Origin: Candidatus Shapirobacteria bacterium CG10_big_fil_rev_8_21_14_0_10_48_15
GTDB lineage: Bacteria; Patescibacteriota; Microgenomatia; PFEM01
Direction: 5' to 3'
Assembly: GCA_002793635.1 (NCBI GenBank)
Contig: PFEM01000010.1
Span: 1 to 14,410, forward strand
DNA length: 14,410 nucleotides
Position numbers and translations under genes: made by a program. This document shows positions 12,877 through 14,410 of this stretch, one piece after another (the first letter of the stretch is position 1; every line of letters starts with the position of its first letter). Below the pieces are notes generated by a model. The model did no database searches. It saw only the letters and a program-made list of their open reading frames with translations, and was not told where the DNA came from.

Positions 12877-14410
12877 ATGGACTCAGTAGACAATCTTATT
12901 AATACTCTGCAGTACTGGCTGTTGTTGACCGCTCTGGTGGCTGTGGCTTTGCTTTGCCTGGGCTTTTTGGGCTACCTATTTTTTGTCTGGTGGAAAAATC
13001 GGCAAAGGGAAGAACAGTCTTTAAATTATGTCCTGCTGCAGATTGCGGCGCCGTTTGGCAACGAGATTAAGATTGATGCCGCCGAGCAGATGTTTGCCGG
13101 CTTTGCCGCGATGAAAAAAGGTGGTTGGCCGAAGTTTTTGCATCCCCAGCCGCATTTATCTTTTGAGATTGTGGCCCGCCACGAAGACATCCGTTTTTAT
13201 TTGGCGGTATCACGCGACTTGCGTGACTTTGCCGAAAAGCAGCTTCACGGGGCGTATCCGGATGCGGAAATCATCGAAGTGGAGGAATACAATATTTTTT
13301 CCAAAAATGGCAAGGTGGCTTTTGGCGAGTTTCAATTTCGCGGGGCCGCTTATGAACCGATTAAGCCTTACAAAGATTTGCCGACTGACCCCCTGGCTTT
13401 ACTGACTGCGGCTTTGTCGAAGATGGGGCCTGATGAGGGGGCAGCGATCCAGCTTTTGGTGGCCCCGGCGGATGACCGTTGGCGAACCAGCGGTCACAGC
13501 TATATTAGCGCCACCAAAAAAGCGGAGAGCGATCCGGAAAAAGCGAAGTTTAAAGTCAACGCTCAAGATTTGGAAGCAATTGATAACAAATGCAACAAAC
13601 CGGGCTTTAACGTCAATGTCAGGATGGTCGTCTCGTCAGCGACGACCGCAAGCGCCAAGTCCCATTTAACCAACATTAAGGGTGCTTTTGCTCAATTTAA
13701 TTCTAACCTCAATGGCTTTAAGACCAAAAAGATTCGTTTGAACAGGCTTTTTATGATTGATTTTCTTTATCGCTACCGGCCTTTGTGGTCTTTTTTTAGC
13801 AATCCGATTATCCTTAATTCTGAAGAATTGGCAACGGTCTTTCATCTGCCCAACAAGCAGGTGGAGGTGCCGCACTTGCACTGGATTTATTCCAAACGCG
13901 CGCCGGCACCGGCGGGAATTCCCAAGGAGGGGCTTTTTTTGGGCAAGAGTACCTATCGGGGAGTGACACGCCAAGTTTTTTTGAGCGAAAAAGACCGGCG
14001 GCGGCACGTTTACATTATTGGCAAGACCGGAACGGGCAAAACCGAGTTAATGAGGGATTTGATTTTGCAGGATATCAATGCCGGCAAGGGAGTGTGCTTG
14101 ATTGACCCTCACGATTTGGCCGAAGACTTGCTCAATTATATCCCGCCCCAGCGGGCCGAGGACGTGATTTATTTTGACCCTTCGGACACCGAGCGACCGA
14201 TGGGTCTTAACTTGCTGGAAGCACACACCGAAGAGCAGCAGCATTTTGTCACCACGGCGATCATCAATTTAATGTACAAGCTTTATGACCCTTACAAAAC
14301 CGGTATTATTGGGCCGCGGTTTGAACACGCCATTCGTAACGCCATGCTGACCGTGATGTCCGAGCCGGGCAGCACTTTTGTAGAAGTGGTCCGCTGTTTG
14401 ACGGACGCCA
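12877..14410 (+). CDS. membrane-anchored type IV secretion-type ATPase (VirD4/TraD-like), incomplete
   Basis: The gene runs off the window; 511 codons are present with no stop. A single transmembrane segment lies at about 13-38 (YWLLLTALVAVALLCLGFLG), followed by a domain of about 300 residues (LNYVLLQIAAPFGNEIKIDA, then an AQ/FN-rich region) typical of CPR T4SS DNA-binding-domain proteins. The P-loop is G382-KTGTGKT389 in RRHVYIIGKTGTGKTE. A Walker B-like GVCLIDPHD covers about 406-413, and VIYFDPSDTERPMGLN follows. VirD4/TraD-like ATPases couple substrates, usually DNA, to secretion channels; VirB4-like ATPases power them. No relaxase or pilin gene is in the window, so conjugation is not shown. 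DNA uptake or translocation is equally possible. Confidence 0.85.
   Translation, partial: MDSVDNLINTLQYWLLLTALVAVALLCLGFLGYLFFVWWKNRQREEQSLNYVLLQIAAPFGNEIKIDAAEQMFAGFAAMKKGGWPKFLHPQPHLSFEIVARHEDIRFYLAVSRDLRDFAEKQLHGAYPDAEIIEVEEYNIFSKNGKVAFGEFQFRGAAYEPIKPYKDLPTDPLALLTAALSKMGPDEGAAIQLLVAPADDRWRTSGHSYISATKKAESDPEKAKFKVNAQDLEAIDNKCNKPGFNVNVRMVVSSATTASAKSHLTNIKGAFAQFNSNLNGFKTKKIRLNRLFMIDFLYRYRPLWSFFSNPIILNSEELATVFHLPNKQVEVPHLHWIYSKRAPAPAGIPKEGLFLGKSTYRGVTRQVFLSEKDRRRHVYIIGKTGTGKTELMRDLILQDINAGKGVCLIDPHDLAEDLLNYIPPQRAEDVIYFDPSDTERPMGLNLLEAHTEEQQHFVTTAIINLMYKLYDPYKTGIIGPRFEHAIRNAMLTVMSEPGSTFVEVVRCLTDA

Noticed and set aside
22..14410. Alternative genetic code with TGA read as Gly (as in Gracilibacteria/Absconditabacteria)
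   Set aside because: No complete gene ends in TGA, but the long genes also contain no in-frame TGA, and Gly positions use GGN. The standard bacterial code fits.
1..14410. tRNA, rRNA or other known structured RNA genes
   Set aside because: Reading the gaps on both strands showed no cloverleaf with a TTCGA-type T-loop, no rRNA stretches and no SRP or RNase P core motifs. A covariance-model scan was not possible.

Overview
The window looks like chromosomal DNA from a member of the Candidate Phyla Radiation (Patescibacteria), most likely within or near the Microgenomates. This rests on gene content recognised by eye, not on a search. The indicators are a CxxC-x17-CxxC zinc-binding protein, a DUF5667-type secreted protein with the 'YLPYPGILPDHFLYPVK' signature, a C39-type peptidase, a four-helix-bundle (23S intervening-sequence type) gene, a class III ribonucleotide reductase pair, and a membrane-anchored type IV secretion-type ATPase preceded by a small acidic partner. 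The standard bacterial code fits: long reading frames contain no in-frame TGA, and all complete genes end in TAA or TAG.

Layout. 22-468 (-) is a small zinc protein, divergent from 543-1598 (+), a winged-helix Fic protein that is AT-rich and has Gln in place of the catalytic His. A convergent C39 peptidase gene follows (1619-2362, -), then a three-helix membrane protein (2506-2817, -) with a clear terminator behind it. The two-component system starts at 2946 (response regulator) and ends at 4808 (histidine kinase). Between the two genes lies a 58-codon internally deleted four-helix-bundle gene, flanked on both sides by AGCT-headed heptamer repeats. 5018-5809 is a LysM-containing protein, convergent with a bifunctional class A penicillin-binding protein (5887-8085, -). 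The PBP is divergent from a CPBP membrane protease (8110-8781, +), and the two share a palindromic -10 box. Then come the DUF5667 protein (8834-9364), nrdD (9418-11529), nrdG (11606-12370), the small acidic protein (12452-12790), and the T4SS-type ATPase (12877 to the window edge, incomplete).

Function. Much of the region serves the cell envelope: peptidoglycan synthesis (PBP), peptidoglycan binding (LysM), extracytoplasmic proteolysis (C39, CPBP), envelope sensing (the two-component system) and a DNA- or protein-translocation ATPase. nrdD and nrdG form an anaerobic dNTP-synthesis pair.

Two architectural themes stand out. First, at most genes a TATAAT-like -10 box, often with an extended TGn, lies only 6-10 nt before the start codon and no Shine-Dalgarno sequence is visible, so most mRNAs here should be leaderless or nearly so. 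This allowed two start codons (GTG at 5018 and GTG at 8085) to be re-assigned. Second, four separate places carry short, degenerate, 7-10 nt repeats with different units (AGCTNNN, GATACTCGA, GTTAAYCRA, TACCAAT). Two of these run into coding sequence (nrdG and the end of the 12452-12790 gene).
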